Source: CAZOOK01 sp964581385
GTDB taxonomy: Bacteria; Pseudomonadota; Gammaproteobacteria; Nevskiales; Nevskiaceae
Direction: 5' to 3'
Length of the DNA: 64,000 nucleotides
Assembly (NCBI GenBank): GCA_964581385.1
Contig: CAZOOK010000006.1
Location: 62,001-126,000, forward strand
Shown: positions 45,769 through 54,238 of the stretch, in pieces
Layout: every line of letters starts with the position of its first letter
Numbering within the stretch: position 1 is the first letter of the stretch
The notes under the pieces: generated by a model
What the model was told of the DNA's origin: nothing
Databases searched by the model: none
What the model saw: only the letters and a program-made list of their open reading frames with translations
Program-made: the position numbers and the translations under genes

Positions 45769-45978
45769 TTATCCTCGATGCAGGACCGAGACGGCCTCGC
45801 TCAGTGTGCGGACGCGTTGTGGACGGAAATGAGTGTGAACTACGCCGCCGGCGAGGCAACGCCGTACTGGAACGAAAATCACGGCGCCATCAGTGTCTGC
45901 ATACGCACCTATTCCCTGATTGAGTGCGAACGTTACGACACACTTAAGTTCGTGTGACGACAATGGCATTTGATACAT
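45769..45978 (-). CDS. Small protein of unknown function
   Basis: This 69-codon leftward frame starts at an ATG with a modest ggggaa ribosome site and encodes MYQMPLSSHELKCVVTFALN...YADTDGAVIFVPVRR...VRTLSEAVSVLHRG. The composition is protein-like, with alternating hydrophobics, and the ending 'VRTLSEAVSVL' resembles small uncharacterised proteobacterial proteins. There are no other domains. Alternative frames on the opposite strand look less protein-like. I am moderately unsure that it is real. Confidence 0.4.
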   Translation of the reverse strand: MYQMPLSSHELKCVVTFALNQGIGAYADTDGAVIFVPVRRCLAGGVVHTHFRPQRVRTLSEAVSVLHRG

Positions 45979-46164
45979 GAGCGCTATTCCCCGAGACCCC
46001 TTCTTCAGCTAACACGCAAACGCTGGAACAATCACGACATCCGCTTTTGAAGAGCTCAGAGCGAAGGGCCTGCGAGCAGTTTCATGAAACCCGGATCAGG
46101 CAGCGTCCGCTTGTTGCGCCTCCACACATTCCTTGCATCGCAATGGCTGATCCTCGTAAAGTAC

Positions 46165-46368
46165 ACCCCGTTACAGGTGTCCCGACGGCTTTGCCCAAGG
46201 GATTAAACGGGAAGCCGGTGCGCATCCATCGCGGATGACAATGCCGGCGCTGCCCCCGCAACGGTAAGCGAGTCGAAGAACGGCATCACGCCACTGTGTC
46301 TAGAGCACGGGAAGGCGCTGTTCTGGAAGCACCCTCGCGAGCCCGGAGACCGGCCTGGAACATGACTG
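46165..46368 (+). ncRNA. Cobalamin (AdoCbl) riboswitch
   Basis: The B12-box elements are present in order: ttacaggtgtcccg at the start, ttaaacgggaagccggtgc, gccggcgctgcccccgcaac with ggtaagcg, cacgccactgtg, and the terminal cgcgagcccggagaccggcc. It precedes btuM and the whole cob operon, so B12 excess should switch the operon off. The sequence between here and 46544 would be the expression platform; a short GC hairpin (gcgcggggtgcactgcgc) lies near 46475-46492. Confidence 0.92.
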
Positions 46369-46544
46369 GTGGCTCGCGGAGGGCGAGGCCGGACCATGTG
46401 CCGGGCGATTCGCGTTCCCTGCCTGTTCCGAAATTCCTCTGCTGTGCCGTCCCCTATAGCCTGATTTTTATCGCGCGGGGTGCACTGCGCCTTGCACAAC
46501 GCTATCACCTCATCCATCTCTGAACCCATGCAAGGAGCGGAATC

Positions 46545-47126
46545 ATGAAGATCTCATTTATCCAGCGGATCGCGTTGTTAGCCGCGCTCGCCGCAGCGAT
46601 GTTCGCGACACGCGAGTGCCACGTCGGCGCGTTGCCAGACGCGTCGTGGGCCGTGTTTTTCCTCGGCGGCTTTTATTTCTCCACGTCGCGGGCGTTTCTG
46701 CTCTTGATGGCGGAAGCCATCGCGATCGACTATGTCGCCACACAGCACTTGGGTATCAGTAGCTACTGCATTTCGCCGGCCTACGTGTTCCTGCTGCCGG
46801 CCCATGGCGCACTGTGGTTCGGCGGCCGCTGGCTGCGCGGTCATCGGAGTGGGCTGGGTATCCGCAGCGTCAGCATGCTGGCGGCAAGCCTGTTCGTCGC
46901 GGTCAGTACATGCTTCCTGGTTTCCAACGGCAGTTTCTACTGGCTCAGTGGACGCGCCGCCACGCCGACGTTCGCCGGCTGGGCTGCGAACTTTGGACAT
47001 TGGTATTTCGCGTTCCTGTCCGCCCCGTTCGCATATGTCGGCATGGCGGCGGTGTTGCATGTGCTCGCGGTATCGCTGATCCCCGCGCGTGCCGCATCGA
47101 TGGTGGATCGACTCGCGTCACGCTGA
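46545..47126 (+). CDS. btuM: Cobalamin transporter BtuM
   Basis: This 193-aa inner-membrane protein has about five or six hydrophobic segments. It matches the BtuM family of solitary ECF S-component-like vitamin B12 transporters found behind B12 riboswitches in proteobacteria. A Cys (Cys75) sits in LGISSYCISPAYVFLLPAHGALWFGGRW. In characterised BtuM a conserved Cys in this kind of segment coordinates cobalt and promotes decyanation. An aaggag ribosome site precedes the ATG. It would import corrinoids for the downstream salvage enzymes. Confidence 0.78.
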   Translation: MKISFIQRIALLAALAAAMFATRECHVGALPDASWAVFFLGGFYFSTSRAFLLLMAEAIAIDYVATQHLGISSYCISPAYVFLLPAHGALWFGGRWLRGHRSGLGIRSVSMLAASLFVAVSTCFLVSNGSFYWLSGRAATPTFAGWAANFGHWYFAFLSAPFAYVGMAAVLHVLAVSLIPARAASMVDRLASR

Positions 47127-47134
47127 GCGCCTCT

Positions 47135-47740
47135 GTGTCCGACGCCGAACACCAGGAGCAGCATCGCGAGCGCATGCAGCGCCGGAAGGCGGTGGTCGAT
47201 GCGCGCATCGCCGCCGCCGTCCAGGATCGCGGCGTGCCACTGGTGTTGACCGGCGCCGGCAAGGGTAAAAGCTCATCTGCGTTTGGAATGGTGGCACGCG
47301 CACTGGGGCATGGCATGCGCGTTGGCGTCGTGCAGTTCATCAAAGGCTCGTTTCCCACCGGCGAAGAAGCGTTCTTCCGGCGTTTTCAGGAAGTCAGCTA
47401 CCACGTCATGGGCGAAGGGTTTACCTGGGAAACACAGGATCGCGAGCGCGATATTCGCGCGGCGGGCGCTGCCTGGGACGTCGCGCTCGGCATGCTGCGT
47501 GATTCGGCGTTCGAACTGGTTGCTCTGGACGAACTCAACATCGCGCTCAAGTATGGTTATGTGCCGCTCGCCCATGTGCTCATCGCTTTACGCGCGCGGC
47601 CGCCGTGGCAGCACGTCGTCATCACCGGTCGCGCTGCGCCGGCTGAGCTGATCGATGCTGCGGACACGGTGACTGAGATGAAAGTGGTCAAGCACGCATT
47701 CCAGTCCGGCATACGTGCGCAAAAAGGCATCGAGTTGTGA
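47135..47740 (+). CDS. cobO: Cob(I)yrinic acid a,c-diamide adenosyltransferase
   Basis: This 201-aa CobO/BtuR enzyme adds the 5'-deoxyadenosyl group to cob(I)yrinate diamide using ATP. The P-loop GAGKGKSSSAFGMVARALGHG (about residues 35-55), VVQFIKGSFPTGEE, VALDELNIALKYGYV and VITGRAAPAELIDAADTVTEM are present. The GTG at 47135 gives the family-typical N-terminus (SDAEHQEQHRERMQRRKAV); an ATG 13 codons in is possible. Its stop overlaps the cobB start (GTGA). Confidence 0.92.
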   Translation: MSDAEHQEQHRERMQRRKAVVDARIAAAVQDRGVPLVLTGAGKGKSSSAFGMVARALGHGMRVGVVQFIKGSFPTGEEAFFRRFQEVSYHVMGEGFTWETQDRERDIRAAGAAWDVALGMLRDSAFELVALDELNIALKYGYVPLAHVLIALRARPPWQHVVITGRAAPAELIDAADTVTEMKVVKHAFQSGIRAQKGIEL

Positions 47741-49035
47741 GCGGTTCGCCGCACCGTTGTGCGGCGCTGCTGGTATCGGCGCCCGCATCCGGACAGGGCA
47801 AGACTACTGTCACCGCCGCACTGGCGCGGCGCGCGCGTCGGCGCGGACTGCAGGTGCGGGTGTTCAAAACCGGGCCGGATTTCATTGACCCGATGATCCT
47901 CGAACGCGCTTGCGGTCAGCCAGTGCATCAGCTGGATTTGTGGATGGGCGGCGCGGAGCACTGTCGCGGGCTTCTTTACGATGCCGCGGCGCAGGCCGAT
48001 CTGATTCTGATCGAAGGCGTGATGGGTTTGTACGATGGCGAGCCGTCCAGCGCCGATCTCGCGCAGCGCTTCGGTATCCTGGTGCTGGCAGTCATTGACG
48101 GTTCGGCAATGGCGCAAACCTTCGGCGCTGTCGCGTTTGGGCTGAGCCGGTACCGCGAGCAGTTGCCGTTTTACGGGGTGCTTGCCAATCGCGTTGGCAA
48201 CGCCGGTCACGCGCGCATGCTGGCGGCGAGCCTGCCGTCCGAACTGTGCTTCGCCGGGACACTGCTGGGCGACCCGGTGTTCACTATTCCGGAGCGTCAT
48301 CTAGGCCTGTTGCAGGCGAATGAGATCGCGAACCTCGACGCGCGACTCGATGCGGCAGCAGATGCGCTCGGCGATGCCGCAGACCTTGCAGATCTCACGC
48401 CGGTCGAATTTTCCGCGCCGGGCGATCGTACGCATTTGCCGCGTCTGCTCGACGGCGTACGCATCGCTGTCGCCCGTGACGCCGCGTTCTCGTTCATCTA
48501 TCACGCCAATCTGGAGCTGCTCGAAGCGATGGGTGCGAACTTGCATTTCTTTTCGCCGCTCGCGGATTTGGAATTGCCGACCGTCGACGCTGTGTATCTG
48601 CCCGGCGGCTATCCGGAACTGTACGCGCGGCGTCTCGCTGAAAACGCTGCTATGCGGCGTGCTCTGCAGGCCCATGCCGCCGCCGGCCGGCCGCTGTTTG
48701 CGGAGTGTGGTGGCATGATGACCTTGCTCGATGCCTTAACCGATCGCGACGGTCATCGTTACGCGATGGCCGGTTTGCTGCCAGGAGAAACTGCAATGCA
48801 GCCAAAATTGCAGGCACTTGCCTTGCAAGCCGTCGATCTTGGTGACGGCGAACTGCGCGGTCATAGCTTTCACTATTCACGTCTGACCACGCCGCTGATG
48901 CCGATGCGGCGTGGGCGCGATCCAAACGGTGTGGAAGGCGAGGCTGTCTATCGAGATGGCCGGCTCACCGCGTCCTACATTCACTTCTACATGCCATCCA
49001 ACCCGCGCGCTGCCGCGCGACTGTTTATGCCATGA
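47737..49035 (+). CDS. cobB: Cobyrinate a,c-diamide synthase
   Basis: This 432-aa amidotransferase uses glutamine and ATP to amidate carboxylates a and c of the corrin ring. The N-terminal ATP domain starts LVSAPASGQGKTTVTAALARR with TGPDFIDPMILERA and LIEGVMGLYDG. The C-terminal glutaminase domain has the nucleophile Cys in PLFAECGGMMTLLDAL and the closing His in GHSFHYSRL. It is of full length and coupled at both ends by 4-base overlaps. Confidence 0.92.
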   Translation: MSGSPHRCAALLVSAPASGQGKTTVTAALARRARRRGLQVRVFKTGPDFIDPMILERACGQPVHQLDLWMGGAEHCRGLLYDAAAQADLILIEGVMGLYDGEPSSADLAQRFGILVLAVIDGSAMAQTFGAVAFGLSRYREQLPFYGVLANRVGNAGHARMLAASLPSELCFAGTLLGDPVFTIPERHLGLLQANEIANLDARLDAAADALGDAADLADLTPVEFSAPGDRTHLPRLLDGVRIAVARDAAFSFIYHANLELLEAMGANLHFFSPLADLELPTVDAVYLPGGYPELYARRLAENAAMRRALQAHAAAGRPLFAECGGMMTLLDALTDRDGHRYAMAGLLPGETAMQPKLQALALQAVDLGDGELRGHSFHYSRLTTPLMPMRRGRDPNGVEGEAVYRDGRLTASYIHFYMPSNPRAAARLFMP

Positions 49036-49847
49036 ACACGGCCATCCGTCGTGGCCCTCAACGCATCGTCTGTCTCACCGAAGAGACGACGGAGACGCTT
49101 TACCTGCTCGGCGAGCAAGACCGCATCGTCGGTATCTCCGGCTTCACCGTGCGGCCGGCGCGGGCGCGACGCGAGAAGCCGAAGGTCGCGGCGTTCACAA
49201 CCGCTAAGATCGATCGCATCGTCGAGCTGAAGCCAGATCTGGTTCTGGGGTTTTCGGATCTGCAGGCGACGATCGCGGCGGACCTGGTCCGTGCCGGTAT
49301 CGAAGTACATATTTTCAACCAACGTAGCGTCGCGCAGATTCTCGATTTCATCCGCATGCTCGGCGGCATGGTTGGTGCGCATACCAGAGCCACAGCGCTG
49401 ATCGACGAACTCGAGCGTGGGCTTGATGCCGCACGCGCGTCGGCGCAGCGGTTGCCGCGCCGGCCCTGCGTCTACTTCGAGGAATGGGACGAGCCGATGA
49501 TTTCCGGCATCCGCTGGGTGTCGGAACTGATCGGTATCGCCGGCGGCGAGGATTGCTTCGCCGATCTTGCGTCCGAACATTCCGCGAAGCGCCGCATCAT
49601 CGCCGACCCCTTGGAAGTCGTGCGGCGTGCGCCTGACCTCATCATCGGTTCCTGGTGTGGTAAGAAATTCAATCCTGAAAAACTGCGGGCGCGTGTTGGC
49701 TGGGACGCAATTCCCGCAGTGCGTGACGGACATCTGTATGAGATCAAATCCTGCGATATTCTCCAGCCTGGCCCGGCTGCACTGACTGACGGATTACGAA
49801 GATTGCAGGTGCTGATCGCGACCGTCGCGCAGATGGAGACGGCATGA
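49032..49847 (+). CDS. BtuF-like corrinoid-binding protein without signal peptide
   Basis: This 271-aa protein resembles the BtuF/FepB periplasmic-binding fold: RIVCLTEETTETLYLLGEQDRIVGISG at the N-terminus, IVELKPDLVLGFSD, FNQRSVAQILDFIRMLGGMVG and DILQPGPAALTDGLRRL. It begins directly with the mature domain and has no signal peptide, so it would stay in the cytosol. The start overlaps the cobB stop, which fixes it. No BtuC/BtuD transporter is nearby. It may bind corrinoids inside the cell for the flanking enzymes, an inference from operon position. Confidence 0.83.
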   Translation: MNTAIRRGPQRIVCLTEETTETLYLLGEQDRIVGISGFTVRPARARREKPKVAAFTTAKIDRIVELKPDLVLGFSDLQATIAADLVRAGIEVHIFNQRSVAQILDFIRMLGGMVGAHTRATALIDELERGLDAARASAQRLPRRPCVYFEEWDEPMISGIRWVSELIGIAGGEDCFADLASEHSAKRRIIADPLEVVRRAPDLIIGSWCGKKFNPEKLRARVGWDAIPAVRDGHLYEIKSCDILQPGPAALTDGLRRLQVLIATVAQMETA

Positions 49848-51316
49848 CCGGCCGCACGCTGATGGTTCAGGGCACCACGTCGGACGCCGGCAAGAGCGCA
49901 CTTGTTACGGGACTTTGTCGCGCGCTGAAGCGTCGTGGCACACTCGTCGCGCCGTTCAAGCCACAGAACATGGCGCTCAACAGCGCTGTCGCTATCGATG
50001 GCGGCGAAATTGGTCGCGCGCAGGCGCTGCAGGCGCAGGCCTGCGGACTGGCGCCGACCAGTGATATGAATCCGGTGCTGCTGAAGCCGAACAGCGATGT
50101 CGGCGCCCAGGTCGTTATCAACGGCCGTGCAATTGGCAACATGGATGCACTTGCCTATCACGACTACAAGCGCATCGCACGGCAGGCTGTGCTCGACGCA
50201 CACGAGCGCCTCAGCGCCGACTACGACGCCGTGATCGTCGAAGGCGCGGGTTCGCCGGCGGAGATCAATCTGCGCGACAACGACATCGCGAACATGGGTT
50301 TCGCCGAGGCTGTCGATTGTCCGGTACTGCTCATTGCGGATATCGATCGCGGTGGAGTATTTGCGCATCTGGTTGGTACGCTAGCGCTGTTGAGCGCAAG
50401 CGAGCAGGCGCGTGTTGCCGGCTTCGTCATCAATCGCTTTCGCGGTGATCTCGCGCTGCTCGAATCGGGACTGCGCTGGCTGGAACGTTACACCGGCAAG
50501 CCGGTGCTTGGCGTGCTGCCGTATCTGCACGGGCTTAGGCTCGATGCCGAAGATGCGATCGATCGCGATGCCGACGCGGTCGCAGCGAATGGCGCACTGC
50601 GCGTGATCGTGCCAGTGCTGCCACGCATCAGTAATCACACCGACTTCGATCCATTGCGCAGACATCCGCAGGTGGATTTCCGCTACGTCGGTCCCGGCGA
50701 ATCGCCGCCGCCGGCCGACTTGGTGATTCTGCCCGGGTCGAAGAACGTGCGCGCCGATTGCGCATGGCTGCGCGCACAGGGCTGGGACGACCATCTGCAG
50801 CGTCATCTGCGTTATGGTGGAAAAGTGATCGGACTCTGCGGCGGCTTTCAGATGCTTGGATGCAGCATCACCGATCCACTCGGACTCGAAGGCGCGCCGG
50901 GGGAAACCCGTGGCTTCGGCTGGCTCGATGTAGACACCGTGCTTGAAGCGGAGAAGCAATTACGCAACGTTGCCGGCACGCTGGTTTTCGACGAGGCTCC
51001 GGTCCACGGTTACGAAATTCATTGCGGCATCAGCCGCGGCGAGGCGCTGCGGCGACCGGCGGTGAAGCTCGCGCATGGCGACGACGGCGCGGTATCGGAT
51101 GACGGCCGTATTCTCGGCACCTACCTACACGGTCTATTTGAAGCGCCGCAGGCCTGCGCGGCGCTCCTGCGCTGGGCAGGGGTCGCGCGACCGCAGGCGA
51201 TTGACCAAGCGATGCTGCGCGAACGGGCAATCGATCGCATCGCCGATGCTGTTGAGGAGCATCTCGACATGCGACGCATCGTCGCTCTCCTCTCTGATCG
51301 AGCGCTTTGCCAATGA
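49844..51316 (+). CDS. cobQ: Cobyric acid synthase
   Basis: This 490-aa enzyme amidates carboxylates b, d, e and g of adenosylcobyrinate diamide. N-terminal blocks are RTLMVQGTTSDAGKSALVTGLCRAL, PFKPQNMALNSAV, GRAQALQAQACGLAPTSDMNPVLLKP and IVEGAGSPAEINLRDNDIANMGFAE. The glutaminase domain has Cys in KVIGLCGGFQMLG and His in PVHGYEIHCG. It is of full length with tight overlaps to both neighbours. Confidence 0.94.
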   Translation: MTGRTLMVQGTTSDAGKSALVTGLCRALKRRGTLVAPFKPQNMALNSAVAIDGGEIGRAQALQAQACGLAPTSDMNPVLLKPNSDVGAQVVINGRAIGNMDALAYHDYKRIARQAVLDAHERLSADYDAVIVEGAGSPAEINLRDNDIANMGFAEAVDCPVLLIADIDRGGVFAHLVGTLALLSASEQARVAGFVINRFRGDLALLESGLRWLERYTGKPVLGVLPYLHGLRLDAEDAIDRDADAVAANGALRVIVPVLPRISNHTDFDPLRRHPQVDFRYVGPGESPPPADLVILPGSKNVRADCAWLRAQGWDDHLQRHLRYGGKVIGLCGGFQMLGCSITDPLGLEGAPGETRGFGWLDVDTVLEAEKQLRNVAGTLVFDEAPVHGYEIHCGISRGEALRRPAVKLAHGDDGAVSDDGRILGTYLHGLFEAPQACAALLRWAGVARPQAIDQAMLRERAIDRIADAVEEHLDMRRIVALLSDRALCQ

Positions 51317-51837
51317 AAGAGCTGATTCTCGGCGGCGTGCGTTCCGGCAAGAGCCGGCTGGCCGAGCAGCATGCGCGCGACAGTAAACTCGATGTGGTCT
51401 ATATCGCGACCGCCCGCGCTGATGGCGATGATGAACTGCGCGAGCGCATCCGTGCGCATCGCGAACGGCGGTCGTCGGCATGGACCCTTTTCGAGGAACC
51501 GTGCTCGCTCGCCGCGACGCTGCTGGCACAGGCATCGTCGCAACGGTGCGTGCTCGTCGAATGCTTGACCTTGTGGCTCACCAATCTCCTGTGCGACGAC
51601 GATTCAACGCTGTTCGCGCGCGAGCGCGATGCTTTGATCGACGTGCTGCCGCATTTGCCAGGACACATCATCTTCGTCAGCAACGAAACCGGGCTTGGCG
51701 TGGTGCCGCTCGGAGCACTCACGCGTCGCTTCGTCGATGAGGCGGGGGCGCTACATCAGCAACTCGCGTGCACGTGCGATCGCGTCATTTTCACCGTGGC
51801 CGGTCTGTCTCACATACTGAAAGGAACATCGCCGTGA
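51313..51837 (+). CDS. cobU: Adenosylcobinamide kinase/guanylyltransferase
   Basis: This 174-aa bifunctional enzyme phosphorylates adenosylcobinamide and attaches GMP. It has the P-loop LILGGVRSGKSRLAEQHA at the N-terminus, VVYIATARADGDDELRERIRAHRERR with the guanylated His, VLVECLTLWLTNLL and FVSNETGLGVVPLGALTRRFVDEAG. The ATG at 51313 lies within the cobQ stop (ATGA). Its product is used by CobS. Confidence 0.93.
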   Translation: MKELILGGVRSGKSRLAEQHARDSKLDVVYIATARADGDDELRERIRAHRERRSSAWTLFEEPCSLAATLLAQASSQRCVLVECLTLWLTNLLCDDDSTLFARERDALIDVLPHLPGHIIFVSNETGLGVVPLGALTRRFVDEAGALHQQLACTCDRVIFTVAGLSHILKGTSP

Positions 51838-52892
51838 ATGAAGAATCCGCATGGTTTACCGCACCCGCGCCGCGATACGACGCCAGCGCCGAACGCTCAG
51901 CGCGCGAACGTCAGGACATGCTCACCAAGCCGCCCGGATCTTTGGGCCAGCTTGAAACGGTAGCAATCCGACTTGCCGCCTTGCAGGGACGCGCGCAGCC
52001 ATGTGTGGATCGCGTATACATCAGCGTGTTTGCTGCGGATCATGGGGTCGCCCGCGAAGGTGTTTCCGCGTTTCCGCAGGCAGTGACGGCAGAGATGGTG
52101 AAAAACTTTGCGCGCGGCGGTGCGGCGATCTGCGTGCTGGCGTCGGCGTTGGATGCGTCGCTGGAGATCGTTGATCTGGGCACGGTTGCCGAAATCGGTG
52201 CGCGCGCTAACGTGCGCAGGCAACGGCTCGGCGCGGGCACCGCCAACATGACGATCGAGCCGGCAATGAGCGAAGCACAACTCGTTGCTGCATTACAGCT
52301 GGGCCGCGACAGCGTCGAGAGGGCGCTGACATGCGGCGCACAGCTGTTTATCGGTGGCGAGATGGGCATCGGTAACACAACCGCCGCCGCCGCGCTGGCC
52401 TGTGCGCTAATGGGTGCGTCGCCGGCGACATTGGCTGGACGCGGCACCGGTCTGGATGATGAGGGTGTCGCCCGCAAGGTGCGAGCTATCGAACGCGCAT
52501 TAACGTTGCACGAGGCGCGGCTGGCTGATCCAGCGCAGGCGCTGCGCTGTGTCGGCGGCTTTGAGATCGCGGCGCTCGCGGGTGCTTACATCGCCTGCGC
52601 GCACAACGGCCTGCCGGTGCTCGTCGATGGTTTTATCGCTAGCGCCGCTGCGCTTGCCGCGAGCCGTCTGTGCGCAGGTGCCGGCGAATGGTTCCTGTTC
52701 GCCCATCGTTCCGCCGAGGCGGGCCATGCACGCGTGCTCGAAGCGCTGAATGCGCAGCCCTTGCTCGACCTTGGCCTGCGGCTCGGCGAGGGTAGCGGCG
52801 CGGCGGTGGCGGTGCCACTGTTGCGTCTGGCCTGCGCGCTGCACAACCGCATGGCGACGTTTGCCGAAGCCGGAGTTTCCGGAAAGCTCTAA
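51834..52892 (+). CDS. cobT: Nicotinate-nucleotide-dimethylbenzimidazole phosphoribosyltransferase
   Basis: This 352-aa enzyme makes alpha-ribazole phosphate for the lower ligand. Family blocks are RQDMLTKPPGSLGQLETVAIRLA, VFAADHGVAREGVSAFPQAVTAEMVKNFARGGAAICVLA, GEMGIGNTTAAAALACALMG and DGFIASAAALAASRL. The catalytic Glu is expected in the C-terminal LRLGEGSGAAVAVPLLRLA segment. The GTG at 51834 overlaps the cobU stop and follows an aaggaac ribosome site. Confidence 0.94.
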   Translation: MNEESAWFTAPAPRYDASAERSARERQDMLTKPPGSLGQLETVAIRLAALQGRAQPCVDRVYISVFAADHGVAREGVSAFPQAVTAEMVKNFARGGAAICVLASALDASLEIVDLGTVAEIGARANVRRQRLGAGTANMTIEPAMSEAQLVAALQLGRDSVERALTCGAQLFIGGEMGIGNTTAAAALACALMGASPATLAGRGTGLDDEGVARKVRAIERALTLHEARLADPAQALRCVGGFEIAALAGAYIACAHNGLPVLVDGFIASAAALAASRLCAGAGEWFLFAHRSAEAGHARVLEALNAQPLLDLGLRLGEGSGAAVAVPLLRLACALHNRMATFAEAGVSGKL

Positions 52893-52894
52893 TC

Positions 52895-53464
52895 GTGCGC
52901 GTCGATCTGCTGCGCCATGGCGCGACGGAAATGGAAGGCCACTATTGCGGCAGCATGGATGTCGCGTTAAGCGAGCGTGGCTGGTCGCAATCATGGGCAG
53001 CGGTCGACGGCTATAGCTGGGATCGCATCATCAGCTCGCCGTCACGCCGTTGCGCGGCATTTGCAAACGCGCTGGCGACGCATCTGGCCGTGGCTTATAC
53101 GCAGGACGAACGGCTGCGCGAAATGCACTTCGGTATTTGGGAGGGACGCAGCGCGTCGGAGCTAATGGAAACCGATGCGGACGCCTTGCGCCGCTTCTGG
53201 GAAGATCCGGCGCTTCATCCACCACCGCAGTCCGAATCGCTGGCCGATTTGCGCACCCGAGCGATGTCCTTCATGCGTGAGCTTGCTTCTGGCCGCGACT
53301 CAGAGAGAAATCGCGAGCGTGTACTAGTAGTAACCCATGGCGGTCCGATCCGTGTCGTTCTAGCGGAGCTTTCTGGAGTGCCACTGTCGCGATCGATTGA
53401 TATCGAAGTGCTGCACGCGGCACGCTTTGCCGTTGATATATCTGCCTTGGCCGAATGCTCATAG
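52895..53464 (+). CDS. cobC: Alpha-ribazole phosphatase-like histidine phosphatase
   Basis: This 189-aa histidine phosphatase starts MRVDLLRHGATEMEGHYCGSMDVALSERG with the phospho-His motif RHG (GTG start). It has a second pair in VLVVTHGGPIRVVL and the acidic loop LREMHFGIWEGRSA. In B12 synthesis it removes the phosphate from alpha-ribazole phosphate or from adenosylcobalamin phosphate. Its place between cobT and cobS supports that over a general phosphatase role. Confidence 0.87.
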   Translation: MRVDLLRHGATEMEGHYCGSMDVALSERGWSQSWAAVDGYSWDRIISSPSRRCAAFANALATHLAVAYTQDERLREMHFGIWEGRSASELMETDADALRRFWEDPALHPPPQSESLADLRTRAMSFMRELASGRDSERNRERVLVVTHGGPIRVVLAELSGVPLSRSIDIEVLHAARFAVDISALAECS

Positions 53465-54238
53465 ATGTTCCCGCGCCCGTTCCTGATCGCTCTGCAATTC
53501 CTGACGCGTGTGCCGGTGCGTCTCGATCATCCGCCCAATGCGCAAGAGCTTGGACGCTCGCTGCTCTGGTATCCGGTGGTTGGTCTACTGCTGGGTACGT
53601 TGTTGTGGACGGCCGCGAGTGCGCTGGCTCATGCGCCGCCGCCACTACGCGCGGCGCTGCTGCTCACGCTATGGGTACTCACAACCGGCGCACTGCATCT
53701 CGACGGCCTTGCCGACACGGCGGACGCATGGGCCGGAGGACGAGGTGATCGCGAGCGCGCCTTGGCGATCATGAAGGATCCTCATGTGGGACCGGTTGCG
53801 GTGGTGATCGTAGCGCTCGTGCTGCTGCTGAAATTCGCATCCATCGAAGCGCTGTCGAACGGCCGCGGTCTTGACGTGCTGGTATTGGCACCGTTGTTGG
53901 CACGCACCGCGATGCCGTTGCTGTTCGCGACAACGCCCTATGTTCGGGCCAGTGGCATCGGCTCCGCTCTCGCCACCAACCTGCCGCGTCAGAGCGCGCA
54001 CATCGTCGGGGTGCTGGTGTGCGGTGCTGTTGTATTCAGCTGCGGTTGGGAAGGGGCGTGGGCCGCTGTGGTTGCACTCGGCATGTTCATGTTGCTGCGT
54101 TCACTGCTGATGCGGCGGCTCTGCGGCATGACCGGGGACTGCGGCGGCGCCATGATCGAGTTGATCGAGACCGCTCTGTTGATTGCGCTCGCGTCGACCG
54201 CGGGCGAATTTCCGCTGATCGCCGCAGCCGCTATCTGA
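53465..54238 (+). CDS. cobS: Adenosylcobinamide-GDP ribazoletransferase (cobalamin synthase)
   Basis: This 257-aa integral inner-membrane enzyme joins adenosylcobinamide-GDP with alpha-ribazole (phosphate), the last assembly step. It shows ALQFLTRVPVRLDHPPNAQELGRSLLWYPVVGLLLG, the catalytic metal-binding motif LHLDGLADTADAWAGGRGDRERALAIMKDPHVGP and several membrane spans. It begins at the ATG directly after the cobC stop and ends overlapping the convergent DegV gene by 8 bases. It closes the operon. Confidence 0.93.
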   Translation: MFPRPFLIALQFLTRVPVRLDHPPNAQELGRSLLWYPVVGLLLGTLLWTAASALAHAPPPLRAALLLTLWVLTTGALHLDGLADTADAWAGGRGDRERALAIMKDPHVGPVAVVIVALVLLLKFASIEALSNGRGLDVLVLAPLLARTAMPLLFATTPYVRASGIGSALATNLPRQSAHIVGVLVCGAVVFSCGWEGAWAAVVALGMFMLLRSLLMRRLCGMTGDCGGAMIELIETALLIALASTAGEFPLIAAAAI

